Part shown: positions 36,101 to 48,188 of the stretch, piece by piece
Position numbering within the stretch: position 1 is the stretch's first letter
How the letters are laid out: each line of letters opens with the position of its first letter
Notes under the pieces: model-generated
The model's input: only the letters and a program-made list of their open reading frames with translations
Told to the model about the DNA's origin: nothing
Database searches by the model: none
Translations under genes and position numbers: made by a program
NCBI GenBank assembly: GCA_037447655.1
Contig: JBBHKE010003460.1
Coordinates: forward strand, 126,001 to 186,000
Reading direction: 5' to 3'
Length of the DNA: 60,000 bases
From: Zygnema cylindricum
Lineage: Eukaryota; Streptophyta; Zygnematophyceae; Zygnematales; Zygnemataceae

Positions 36101-39100
36101 GGAGCTTCTCATCTCTCCATCTGCCCGGACTTTAGCAGCTCTTCATAAAACGTTTTTATTCGATTCTGACAGTAACGCTAAATTGACCCACGCAAATCCT
36201 TATGTGAAGTTTCCGCACCTTCCCTCAATGGATGATGTCTCTGTCAAAAAACTAACAAAAGCTTCTGAAGCCGATGAATTTTCCTCAGAAGAAGATGCAA
36301 ATTCTGGAGAGCAGAAGCAAACGAGCTCGTCACCAGTTACTTCAACAGGTGTAGAACAGAAAAACCGGCCCGGAGAGGTGGGAGAGTTCTTAGAAAAGGT
36401 GGGAACAGTTACGACAATGAACACAGAAGCAATTGCGAAGCATTTGCTTCGGCAAGTAGTACAACGCTTTCCGCAAATCTGTCACCCGGATATTCTTGCT
36501 GCCCATAGGTCTCTGGAGCTCTGTCGACAGTGGGCCAACACATCTCAGGTGGTAGAGCTAGGCTTGGGTTTAGGTGGTAAGGAGCTTCTGTTGGTGGCAC
36601 AGGAACATATGGCCCAAATATCAACATTGGGACTCAAAGGGGGAATTGTTGCCTCCATGTGGGCATTGCTTATTGGCCCAAGGGCTGCCTCTGTTGTCGG
36701 TCTAGTGGAGCGTTTGGGCCGAGCACCGACAGATGAGGAGTGCGCAGAGGCCTTAGGTTTGTGGGGCTATCTAAAACCTGGATTGTTTGTCTGACAATGA
36801 TGTATGGTTACTTGGACATCTAGATGCAAAAGGTCTTTAAGCATGAGAGGGACTGTTGCCTGTCAATCATAATGAACATGTGTGTTTGATCTCGTAACCA
36901 TACTTGCTAAATTTGACTTAATTAACTTTTTTACTCGAAAATTCTGGATCATCAAGAAACATTTTTGGCATCATCCTTGTCCCCCTGTCGTTATCATCAT
37001 CATGATCAGCCAGCAATCATCATCGTCGTCATCATCGTTTACTGTATAATGTTCATTCAGGATAATGAATTTAATCTAATTGATTTTGATGAAGTAAAGT
37101 GATTGAAATTCGATCGGTTATGATGACGGTTTGTTAGTTGAAATGTATCAGTCAACCAGTCAATAAACAAAACAAACAATCAAATATTAAATTCCTCAAT
37201 TTAATCACTTTAGGTAATATTGGTTTGGGGTAATCGTCTATCAAACCAGTCGGTGAATGTCAATCAGATCAGTTTGTTGAATTCATCAGACATATTTGGT
37301 TCCAGTGCACTCTTTTCTCTCCCCTTGTGTCTATGCACATCCCTGCATTTTCCCTTCCTATTCCGTTGGGCCTTTGCGGACTAGCTTATAATGAGACTTA
37401 ACACTTGATGATCTCCTTCTCTACCAGTCCACTCAGGCTGATGCTCAGTCTTACATAATTCTCTATCTCAGTGGAACCTTTTCCCTTGCTAGCGAATGGA
37501 TTGTCTTGTGAAATTTGCTGCTGTCCACAACTTCTGCTCCTCTGCATTGTGAGAAACAGCAGCGAAACAGAGCAGTCACAGACTCACCTTTTTGAATCTA
37601 ACACCTCAGTCTCTTACATCTTTGCAATTGGACTGGCAGGAATGGCAGGCATGACTGCAGAGACTGCTGCTGATGCAGTTGCCGCTTACGAACAGCTTTT
37701 GGCTCTACTCTTTGACTGCGCCACTTTGGCTGAGGCTGGTCTCACGAGAGAACCACAAAATGCAAGGGAAGAGGACAGTCTGAGTCGCCATGATACCACA
37801 TGTCGCGATGCGGTGGCAGATTTCAGGATGCGTGCACCCAATAGTGAAAGAGTGCACGCTTACATGATGCTGTTGCGTACAGTGGGAGCCACATTGGCTC
37901 TGGGTGTTACTTCAGTGCATCTCAGCTCCATGTTTTCACCGACTTTGCTCGCAAATTTTCCTGCGCTTTTCCAAGTGAGCTTGTTTCACCGTTCATGACC
38001 ATAAACGTCGTCCACCATGTTTTATGATGCCATTGTTTGACTCTATTTTATGAAATAAGTCAGTTCAATGGTTATATAGAGTCAAGTTCAGCGGATTTTT
38101 TTTATGCAAAACATGAGTTTCTGTGGAAAGTGATCTAGGAGTTAGCAACTTAACTGTGGATTAACCCTGGTAACACCGTCATATAGTTACTACCACAGTC
38201 TACAGTGCTTTGACAGCCATAATTAGTCAAGACAGAGGAATAGTATGGATAATTATGGTTCTTGCTAAATTGTGTATGCAAATCTTGGCATGTGGGCGGT
38301 TTCTGGGCACCCATCTTAAAGTTGGTAATTGGTGATCCATACTGAATAATGTGTGGACGCCAAAAACTCCAACACCTTAAATTAGGATGGTCCAGACTGA
38401 ATACACTGAAGTTTCTGTTCAAGGTGAGCGGTTAGCAATGTAACTGCCTCTACTTAGTATGGGCAGGTTACAACAAAGGCCTGAAAATTGTAAGTAAAGT
38501 TTACACGTTTGAAAAGTTTGATTGAAATGGAAAGCCATGTGGACAAAGGTACATGTGCATGATTCCTTTGTATTCATTGTGAAGCAACAGATAGAAACAA
38601 GTAATTGCGTATGTAGATGAACCTTTTCTGTGTTGTCTTCGATTGAAGCAGAAGGCACCATAACGGTGGTGTATTACTGCACCACTCTGACTGTACAGAG
38701 TTATATGCCATTTAGAAGTATTAGAACAAGGATATGAGCAATCTTTTTCTCTTCAGATGCTGGTGGTTCTGATCAACTTGGACCTCTTTTTCACTATCAC
38801 CCGCTCTCACTCCCTCTCTCTTCCTCTCTCTCTCCGCCTTTCTCCCCCCTCTCTCTCTCAACTTACTGTCTTTTTTTTTGCAATCGCAGGATTTGCTTCT
38901 GGGGCACAGAGAGGTAGTGGAAGAATGGACAAGGCAGGTTTCCTTGGAGGCGAAGCTTCAGTTTTTGCAAGCTGCTCTATTACGACAGAGAGTATTATCG
39001 GAGGAGATTAACCGAGGAGGAGTTGGGAATTATCGTGGAGGGTCACAGTATGCGAATCGGTCCATCAGCAGCTTGGCAGCAGATCTGGAAGTACCACACA

Positions 39101-39138
39101 GAATGCTTAGACAGCGGGAGGTAAGGCCAAAGACCTGA
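27184..39138 (+). CDS. RAB3GAP2: Rab3 GTPase-activating protein non-catalytic subunit
   Basis: Proposed exons: 27184-27196, 27963-28245, 28533-28740, 29217-29351, 29568-29771, 30161-30222, 30521-30733, 31053-31263, 31521-31664, 32109-32308, 32529-32823, 34220-35749, 35922-36756, 37640-37974 and 38890-39138 (about 1,640 aa). All junction phases agree. The N-terminal RAB3GAP2 domain is clear: LQDSALHVALLNGGELLAFA, EYCIVTVGKDP, MAVTDRLGRVLLLDSR, QWKGYRDAS, and APRKGVLEVWQLRNGPR followed by CRLLQP. With RAB3GAP1 it forms a complex that acts on Rab3 and is the activator of Rab18 at the ER in animals. The 1.5-kb exon at 34220-35749 is Ser/Thr/Glu-rich and less conserved. The 36756 donor, the 37640 acceptor and the last exon are tentative; the gene may continue past a donor at 39121. 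The 32824-34219 intron contains a transposon remnant. Confidence 0.88.
30745..30775. mobile_element. Solo inverted-repeat end in a RAB3GAP2 intron
   Basis: TACACCATGAATCGCTATTA starts 11 bp after the exon end at 30733. It belongs to the same family as the element at 20581. I find no matching opposite end within the 319-bp intron, so it is truncated or its partner is the end at 33185. Confidence 0.55.
33050..33185. mobile_element. Inverted-repeat family remnant in a RAB3GAP2 intron
   Basis: Ends ...GTGGCGAAAAAAACATTAAC...TTCATGGTGTA at 33185, the inverse of TACACCATGAAT. The inner part (AAGGTAAGGTTTTACCTTGC, then CACAGAGAAAAGTTGATT) resembles 40880-40960 and 52240-52310. It lies in the 1.4-kb intron 32824-34219. 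Confidence 0.6.
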
Positions 39139-39630
39139 CTCATGGACCGTTTTGGTATTAGAAAATGAACCTCAATACATAGTTGTGTATAAGAGTCTTT
39201 GTGCTTTCTTTTGTGAGTGTTTGTTATTGTATGAGTCGAAGCTTGTGAAAGACAATTTTTCACATTCTATTTGCATAGTAGAATAGTCATTGTTGTCATG
39301 TAAATTGAGTTGTCAGTCAGGTACGAAAGTGGGAGTGAATGAGGTTTTCAACCTCCATCGTTGTTTCGAGAACTTTTCACGAAAAGAGCAAGAGAAGCCG
39401 GGTGTATTTTGACCGCATGTTTTTTGCTAGAGTAAGGAGAATGGCAATTTGGGTAAAAACCGGGGTTGGGTAAAAATTGCTAGAATAACCAGTCTTGGAG
39501 GAGTAGAACCTTCCTCCACATTCCGCAGGATTACAGATTTTTGCCTCGTGCTCATTCTGCTTTTTTCGCTTTTTTTTTCTTTCTCGCTTTTTGCTTTTTG
39601 CCTTAGCTTTTTTATCCCACTCGTATCTCT

Positions 39631-39631
<1 letters not shown>
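39139..39631. other. Spacer after RAB3GAP2
   Basis: Probable 3'UTR or intron of RAB3GAP2 followed by T-rich sequence. No other gene seen. Confidence 0.4.
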
Positions 39632-39703
<72 letters not shown>

Positions 39704-39874
39704 NNNNNNNNNNNNNNNNNNNNNNNNNNNNNNNNNNNNNNNNNNNNNNNNNNNNNNNNNNNNNNNNNNNNNNNNNNNNNNNNNNNNNNNNNNNNNNNNN
39801 NNNNNNNNNNNNNNNNNNNNNNNNNNNNNNNNNNNNNNNNNNNNNNNNNNNNNNNNNNNNNNNNNNNNNNNNNN
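39632..39874. repeat. CT microsatellite running into an assembly gap
   Basis: A pure (TC)n tract of about 70 bp (39632-39703) goes directly into 171 unknown bases (39704-39874). The far side of the gap starts in unrelated sequence. The gap is most likely unresolved repeat, so its true length is unknown. Confidence 0.9.
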
Positions 39875-40309
39875 GTTTCTAAAACCCCTCCCCCTTGAGT
39901 CACCAGGGTTACTGTTTTTTGGCGTTTTTCCTCTGAAATGATTGTTTGGGGACAGGGTGTGGTGACGTGGCTTCTGGCAGGTGCCGACCAATCAGAGGTA
40001 GAGAACGTGGCTCCTGGAAATGGTCGACGTTAGATTTTCTACCATCGACAAAAAAATAAAACAACTTACTTCTTGTTAACCACACAGCCTCGACCACATT
40101 TTCTAACTCGTTTCTCGGACAGATAGACAATTTGATGTTGTTACAGGATGGGGAAAGAAAAAAAGAGATTAGGATATGAAAAGAAAAGAAAAAGAAAGAA
40201 CGGAAAGGAAAAGAAAAATTAAGAGAAGGAACGAAGAGAAAAGGAAAAAAAACGATCTTTGACATATGCCACGTGGAAGGGCCGGACTGGCGGATGAGAC
40301 GGGAGAGTT
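39875..40309. other. Spacer right of the gap
   Basis: Purine-rich AAAGAAAAG tract at 40150-40255; no gene supported. Confidence 0.4.
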
Positions 40310-40808
40310 TCTGTATTTCTGTAGTACTATTTTGTCTATACTTGTTGTATTCCTATTGGTGGCCTCGGTATGATTAAACGTATTTCAGTTGGAATCTTCC
40401 CTCGATGTTTTCTCCAACTGACAGCTGTCAATTCGCAGGGAAGTTGTTGCTGGTAGTATTAACTGCCATGTGAATTTAACAATTGTTGCGTCCCTGAGAG
40501 TTACTAGAAGTGTGTATGATAATTCTTATCGTGTAAATTGGATGTCCCGAAGGGTCGAGGATAGTAAAATTGTTTTTTATATTCTATTCTTGTGTATAAC
40601 ATCGATGTATAGTAATGGGAATATAGTTTTGTACGGTGCCCTTTTTCCGCTGTTTGGGATTCTAAGTTGGTTCCTGTATTTGCCTACATTTTGACATGTT
40701 GAGTTATCAATCTTGTACGATTATTGTATATTCGTGCCCTCAAATCTCTGTACGTAGTTGCGGATTTTTGTCCTTTTGTGTGTTGTCAGCTGGTTAATGG
40801 TTGGAGAG
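40310..40808. repeat. Dispersed repeat, copy 1
   Basis: About 500 bp matches 51390-51857 in the same orientation. Shared words include TTTTCTCCAACTGACAGCTG, TTAACTGCCATGTGAAT and AGTGTGTATGATAATT. Both copies are followed directly by an inverted-repeat end (TACACC) after GGTTAATGGTTGGAG or its equivalent. No coding content recognised. Confidence 0.75.
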
Positions 40809-41090
40809 TACACCGTGTATTGGTATTAGCATTAATGATTTTTTTGGCGTTTGAACTCTTTTTTCTGTTCCGATAGTTGAAATGGAAAGGTAAGATTATG
40901 ACCTTGCAATTAGTGCCCGTCAGATAATAGTTGGAGTGGTGTGCACGGAGAAAAGTTAATGTTTTCAACACTTCGCTTATCGTATGATCAGTTCGCATAT
41001 GCTTTACGCTTTCGTTTGGGTTTGCCCCTCCCTCTGCTTTTAGGGGTGGCATTGTGTTTGCAACCAACCTAGTGATGTTAAAGGGATACA
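40809..41090. mobile_element. Inverted-repeat family member or end
   Basis: Starts TACACCGTGTATTGGTATTA, then GATTTTTTTGGCGTTTGAAC. The same order of words appears at 51858. The right limit is unclear; ATGGAAAGGTAAG..ACCTTGCAATTA at 40880-40920 is shared with 52230-52265. Confidence 0.5.
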
Positions 41091-42354
41091 TTTACTTCGC
41101 TGCTCATATGGTGGGGAACATAACTGTTGCACATGATTTGGTGCGAAGTGCAAATTGTTGTCGTTGGCGTTGAGTTGGCCTCAGCGTCAAACAAGAGGTT
41201 TGTCATATACTCCCTCCCTGCCCCCAGTCTAAGGGTGCCCGGAGCCGTCGAGTTGACTTGATTTTCCTCCATGGTGTTAGGAGGACTCTTGATGATGTGA
41301 ACACACATTTCATCTCGCGCAGCATTGCATCCACGTGTGATGGCTCGGGACGCAGCGGCTATCAAATAATGAGAATACGTTTGCTGAGACCCGTCGGATT
41401 AGTTTGTCCATTTACGGTGGAGGATTTCAGATCGTTTTATGAGTCTTTCAATGACTTCTTCCGCTAGTCTCCACGAAAAAGTTTTAATCAAGGGGTCCGA
41501 GGAGTCCTTCGGCGAGCCTTTTAGCTACCTTCTATTGTCAACATGTATAAATTGCCCTTCAACGAGCGCGTGCTCCTGATCCTCCTTCGACGAAGCATGG
41601 TGGCAGATGATAGGAGGGGTCTTTAAAATCTTCCACTAAGGGACCCGGTCCACATTGATGATCCACGTGTTGTGGACCTTAGCTAGTTCGGGTTGTGTGT
41701 AGACTTTTACTATGCATTTATTCTCGTTCTAGGCGGTCATCTTTAGTACTTTTGTTTTGGATGTTTGTTTGTGGTAGTGTTGTTTTCTTTGTTTTCAACT
41801 TTTAGATGTAGATTACCTTCTTGTGACTCTTGTAATCTTTAAATGTTTTTTCAGTTTTACCTTTTATGTACAACGTTTTTCCGTGGCCCTACAACGGGTG
41901 TTGGCTTCTATATTACGTCGATCGTCTATTGTCGTTATGGATCGACGGCGTGTTCCGAAACTTCCTCCTCGTGCTCCTCCGGGATTCGGGGACCTACGTG
42001 GTTGCTTTCCGTAGATTTTTAGTTATGTTGGGGGGTTCCTTCTTTTTAAATACGTGTTGGATTTTTCCTTTGATGTTTTGCTTGATGGGTTTTGCTTTTT
42101 AGGGTGTTTTCGATTTCCCTGCAATCCTTTTATATTTTCGTCGGTTTTGTTTTGATTTTCCTTTTTGGTTATTCCCTTGTCATGTGGTTCTTTCAGTTTT
42201 AGAATTGCTACTTCGTTTTGTTCCTATGGACTCAGATGGTTTACCATCGCGCTTTTTAACAAAGTTAGCATTGGTATTTATGTACAATATATGGTTTTAC
42301 CGTCCCAATTTTTGCAATAAACATTTCCTATAAAAAATATTAAAAACTTAGATA
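41091..42354. other. Unassigned repeat-flanking sequence
   Basis: I see no gene. T-rich short frames occur without family signal. Confidence 0.4.
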
Positions 42355-43526
<1,172 letters not shown>

Positions 43527-43747
43527 TACACAGAGAATCGCTATTAGTGTTAATGTTTTTTCTGCCACTTAAACCATCTTTTATCAGTACACGATGGTCG
43601 GATTATGAATCTGACGGTTTCGATTGAAATTCAAGATTTTCACCTTCCGATTAGCGGTCTTTATGTGAAGATTGAAATTGTGTGTACGGATAAAAGATGT
43701 TTGAAGTGGCGAAAAAATTGTTAACCCTAATACCGATACACGGTGTG
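43527..43747. mobile_element. Short inverted-repeat element (MITE, 221 bp)
   Basis: The left end, AATCGCTATTAGTGTTAATG followed by TGCCACTTAAACCATCTTTT, is mirrored by the right end, AAAGATGTTTGAAGTGGCG then CTAATACCGATACACGGTGT. The inverted repeats are about 55 bp. The centre (GGATTATGAATCTGACGG, CTTCCGATTAGCGGTCT) recurs at 52550-52610. No coding capacity. Confidence 0.7.
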
Positions 43748-43987
43748 CTGTACAGAAGCGGTGAGGACCCGATTCTCCCGCCGAGCCGCTTCCTCCAATG
43801 CACAAATGCACAGAGCCAAAAAGTTTCATTCTTTAAAAATTCGAAAATTTTACGATTATACGTTTATTTTTGGGTTTTTTGAACTTTTTTTAAATTTCGT
43901 ATAGTTTTCGTGTACGGACAGATTGTATGGAATGTATTTGTATGGACGTACGGAAAGTACAGGTCTTATTGGCACGGACAGGAGGTT

Positions 43988-44969
43988 GTTGTCCATAGCC
44001 TATTTCAGCCATGGATTACTCACGGAAACACCCACAGACTACCTCAAAAACAGCTGTGTTTCAGATAGCACACATTACTTCAAACTAAACAGAATCACCT
44101 CAAACTGCACCAATACGCAGTATACCATATACACTATAAACTCCCAAAGTTACAGCTAAATCCACCAATGCATCTAGAAGATATAGGCTCCAGAGTTTCA
44201 CAAAACCAGCTGACAACTTCACAAACTAAACACTTAGACTGCTCACAGAATCTTACAGAGATACTAGAATACAATGAAACTTCACACTCATGTAGATTCT
44301 ATATCATAAAATAACTCCACAAATTTTCACATGAAAGCACCAAACAGAGTGATCACACCAATAGGTCAAAGATGCAGAAAACAGTCTGCCATTGCTTTGA
44401 TAAACTTGACTGCGATACATAAAATAATCTAAGTCCTGCAAGTTATACTCAGAGTACGGAGGCATACCAGCCGTACTGTATCTACTCTAATAAACTAATT
44501 AGTCAAAAGGACAAACCTCTGTTGTACAGAATATTTACACCGCACTCTTCGTATGTCAGAAACCAAGCTACCACTAAGCAACTACTAAGCTACCACTACC
44601 GTACAATCATCATTACTCGAGATCTATCCTAGTCATATTATCCGCACCTGCGCTAGCTGCGCTGGCTTCGCTTGTCCGTACGGATCATACAAATAGCCGC
44701 AGCTACGTTGACTTAATTGCGTCGCAGCTCCGCCGTACCGGCGGCGCCTATTCCAACATTTCGTTTATTTTACATCAGATCGCTTCGCGATCCGCCGTCC
44801 ATTTGTAACAGCTTGTTCACACCACTCAATGAGTCTTTTACGTCACTTTAATTATATCAATCTGTTCGCTCCCCCAATACGTGAATCTTTTCAAACCTCC
44901 ATATTAAATCCAATTAGCAATTACGGTCAAACTGTCTCGTACGCATGAAAGTGACTTTTCAAAACAACA
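43988..44969 (-). repeat. 3' LTR of the gag-only element
   Basis: Nearly identical to 47002-47984. Contains GATCGCTTCGCGATC (near 44779), a perfect 6-bp stem with a 3-base loop, and a GC-rich stretch GTACCGGCGGCGCC. Confidence 0.9.
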
Positions 44970-44981
44970 CTCCCCCGAAAA
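44970..44981 (-). promoter_or_regulatory. Polypurine tract
   Basis: On the - strand, TTTTCGGGGGAG lies directly next to the LTR start TGTTGTTTTG. This is where plus-strand synthesis is expected to be primed. Confidence 0.75.
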
Positions 44982-45012
44982 TTTAATTTCGTGCACCCTG
45001 AAAAAATATATA

Positions 45013-45124
45013 GCGTGTAATGCTATGTTGCTACACTGCGCCAGTTTGACATCGCAGCGCAGTATGAATACAAAGTGCAGCGTGTACTGCTATGCTGCTA
45101 CGCTGCGCTAGTTTGACATCGCAG
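45013..45124. repeat. 67-bp tandem duplication inside the LTR element
   Basis: The block GCGTGTAATGCTATGTTGCT...TTTGACATCGCAG at 45013 recurs at 45080 with a few changes. Confidence 0.8.
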
Positions 45125-45863
45125 TCCTAACTTCGTCTTCAAAAATACATAAATAAATCTTTTTGTTTCTTTTCAACTACCTCAACAAGGAAGAATACAA
45201 ATCTAAAGTCCAACCAAAAACAAATAGAATGTCAAACAACGTTGTCTTTATAAGACATGCCTGTAAAATAAGTTTTTCCAAAACTAAGATTTCTCTAAAT
45301 TCACATTCTTCAAAAATATCCTCCAGAAAATCATTTCTCCCGCTCTCTTTTATTGATCACTTTCTGAGCATGTTTTCTTCTACCCTTGATCCTTTGAATA
45401 TTACATCTTCCTTTTGTTTTCTTCATGATCTTTTGTCTTGTTTGAAAGTTTACATTTCTGTCACAATTTTCTACTCGTTTAAAGTCACAAATACTAGTTT
45501 TCTGTTTCACCTTTATGTTTTTCTCCATAGATTTGCTACTTCCATCAACTTCTTTCATCTGAGAAATTTTAATTTTGATTCTTCTTCTTTTTAGCTGCAC
45601 TCTTTTAACTTTTGCATTTCTATTACATTTTGCAATCCCACAAACTTCTTTTCTCACTCCAATTTTTTGAACAGTTTTTCTTTGTTTTTCTCTTAGTTCA
45701 CCAATTTTCATGGCCACCTAACTTCTAGTTTCTGTTTCTAAGTGTCCATCTCTTCCCCCAACTCCTCGTGCTTTAGTTAACAAACTTTCTTGTAAGCAAT
45801 TTTCACTCACAGATTTGTCATCTGATAAGGTCACAGAAATCGTGTCCTTCTCTCTTTCGTCCT

Positions 45864-47027
45864 TCACCACACTATCTTTGGTGACATAACTCCTTCACCA
45901 GTTTCCACATTATACACCTCATTCCTAATTCCAGTTTTCTTCATATTTTCGCCCGGTCCTTCTAGAAAAATTGGGTTTAGTTTATTAATCTTTTTGTTTA
46001 AGTATTTTTCGACTTCCACTTCCAAGTGACCTTCACTTCCTCTAATTTCTCTTACTTCAAACAACTCTTCCTCCTGTAACTCTTTGTTATTCACCAATTT
46101 GACGTCGGAAACTGTCACCTCCTCCTTTACTCCATTCCAAACACCACAGAAGGTCGGTAAATACATAAATTCGTCAACACACGGTGTATGCCTTTTGTCA
46201 TTTGTCAAGTCTTGTCTCTCACTCACGAAAGCACTTGATTCCTTTCTTGTTGGGGTTCGAACTAGGGTGTTGTCCCATCCATCTCTGAAATTCCCTGTAA
46301 CACATGCACTTTTATACGATGGACATACCCTGAAGGTATGTCCTAAATCATTACAGTAAAAACAATTCTTTGGCCGATCTCCGAATTCACTATTACCTTT
46401 AAATTTCTGAAACTGAGACTTAGATTCCTTTATATTCCTTTCACTTGATAAAACCTTTCTATTAGCCTCTTCATCTAGAATAACTCGTCTAGCTACAGTT
46501 ATACTCCAATCATTTTTATCAATTAAAGTCAATCAATCTAGGGCACTGTTATATTCTTTAGGTAGACTTCTCATTAACAAGATAGCTTGTTGAGCATCTG
46601 TAAAGTTTCCCCCTGCCAAATCTTTTTCTGCAAATAATACTTGTAAGTCAATACAGTGTTTCTCCATACTACCTCCTACATACTTGTGTTCAACTATTTT
46701 GGTAACACTACTAAGCCAATGATATAAAGACGTCTTTGCATACATACATTCTAAGCTCTTCCATAATTCAGTTGCCCTTTTAAAACTTAGGTATGACATT
46801 ACCAAATCCTCAGTCAAGGAGTTCTTGATAACCCTTAGACACTCATGATTTTTCCTTTTCCATTCATTTGATGTTTCGGCCAAGGTACCGTCCACCACAT
46901 CCATTAGCTCCATCATCTCGAAGTAGCTCTCAAGCGCACACTTCCAGTAGTGATATTTTGATCCATCAAATATAGGTAGCCATGGGTGTGGGCCCATAAC
47001 CTGTTGTCCATAGCCTATTTCAGCCAT
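45864..47027 (-). pseudogene. gag: Copia-type gag, interrupted by one stop codon
   Basis: From ATG at 47027 the frame reads a UBN2-type gag: LPIFDGSKYHYWKCALESYF, ELMDVVDGTL, ATELWKSLECMYAK and LLMRSLPKEYNSALD. A TGA at 46533-46535 then interrupts it. The same frame continues (LTLIDKNDWSITVARRV) to a zinc knuckle, CFYCNDLGHTFRVC, of the form CX2CX4HX4C. It ends at 45864 after about 387 codons. Gag would package the element RNA. The single stop is recent damage, or a readthrough point. The start codon lies within the 5' LTR and the primer site is translated as part of gag. Confidence 0.85.
46988..47001 (-). other. Primer binding site matching the initiator tRNA-Met anticodon arm
   Basis: Directly after the 5' LTR end (GGACAACA), the - strand reads GGTTATGGGCCCAC. 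This is the exact complement of the anticodon stem-loop of plant initiator tRNA-Met (GUGGGCCCAUAACC), not of its 3' end (expected TGGTATCAGAGC). Drosophila copia uses the same site with a cleaved half tRNA. Confidence 0.85.
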
Positions 47028-47984
47028 GGATTACTCACGAAAACACCCACAGACTACCTCAAAAACAGCTGTGTTTCAGACAGCACATATTACTTCAAAC
47101 TGAACAGAATCACCTCAAACTGCACCAATAAGCAGTATACCATATACACTATAAACTCCCAAAGTTACAGCTAAATCCATCAATGCATCTAGAAGATATA
47201 GGCTCCAGAGTTTCACAAAACCAGCTGACAACTTCACAAACTAACCACTTAGACTGCTCACAGAATCTCACAGATATATTGGAATACAATGAAACTTCAT
47301 ACACATGTAGATTCTATATTATAAAATAACTCCACAAATTTTCAAATGAAATCACCAAACAGAGTGATCACACCAACAGGTCAAAGATGCAGAAAACAGT
47401 TTGCCATTGCTTTGATAAACTTGACTGCGATACATAAAATAATCTAAGTCCTGCAAGTTATACTCAGAGTACGGAGGCATACCAGCCGTACTGTATCTAA
47501 TCTAATAAACCAATTAGTCAAAAGGACAAACCTCTGTTTTACAGAATATTTACACCGCACTCTTCGTATGTCAGAAACCAAGCTACCACTAAGCAACTAC
47601 TAAGCTACCACTACCGTACAATCATCATTACTCGAGATCTATCCTAGTCATATTATCCGCAGCTGCGCTAGCTGCGCTGGCTGCGCTTGTCCGTACGGAT
47701 CATACAAATAGCCGCAGCTACGTTGACTTAATTGCGTCGCAGCTCCGCCGTACCGGCGGCGCCTATTCCAACATTCCGTTTATTTTACATCAGATCGCTT
47801 CGCGATCCGCCGTCCATTTGTCACAGCTTGTTCACACCACTCAATGAGTCTTTTACGTCACTTTAATTATATCAATCCGTTCGCTCCCCCAATCCGTGAA
47901 TCTATTCAAACCTCCATATTAAATCCAATTAGCAATTACGGTCAAACTCACTCGTACGCACGAAACTGACTTTTCAAAACAACA
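47002..47984 (-). repeat. 5' LTR of the gag-only element
   Basis: Partner of 43988-44969. Begins and ends with the same TG...CA termini and contains the gag start codon at its 3' end (47027). Confidence 0.9.
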
Positions 47985-48188
47985 GAGATATGTACAAAAT
48001 TTTTTAAAAAATAAACGTTACTTCGTTTCCGCATTCTAATTTGAAATTGGGTTTCGACTTCTCGACCTTTCATCCTTACCAGGAACTCAGGGAAACCCGA
48101 AGCCATCATTGTGGCCGCCATTGAAGCCCCATTGTAGCCGCCATTGATATCACATTTTAACCTCCGCCAACCTTTGTAAACGCTCCCA

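Larger units (their letters stand above)
43988..47984 (-). mobile_element. Gag-only LTR retrotransposon of copia type
   Basis: Two direct repeats of about 982 bp (43988-44969 and 47002-47984) both begin TGTTGTCC and end AACAACA, the TG...CA rule. The flanks are GAGGT (43983-43987) and GAGAT (47985-47989), a 5-bp target duplication with one change. The element reads on the - strand: the 5' LTR is the right one, then the primer site, gag, and a purine tract before the left LTR. The interior is only 2.0 kb and I find no protease, integrase or reverse transcriptase, so it depends on enzymes from elsewhere. By eye the LTRs differ by a few per cent, suggesting a fairly recent insertion. Confidence 0.92.

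Noticed and set aside
39377-39991. Open frames spanning the gap
   Set aside because: They cross 171 unknown bases and a CT repeat.
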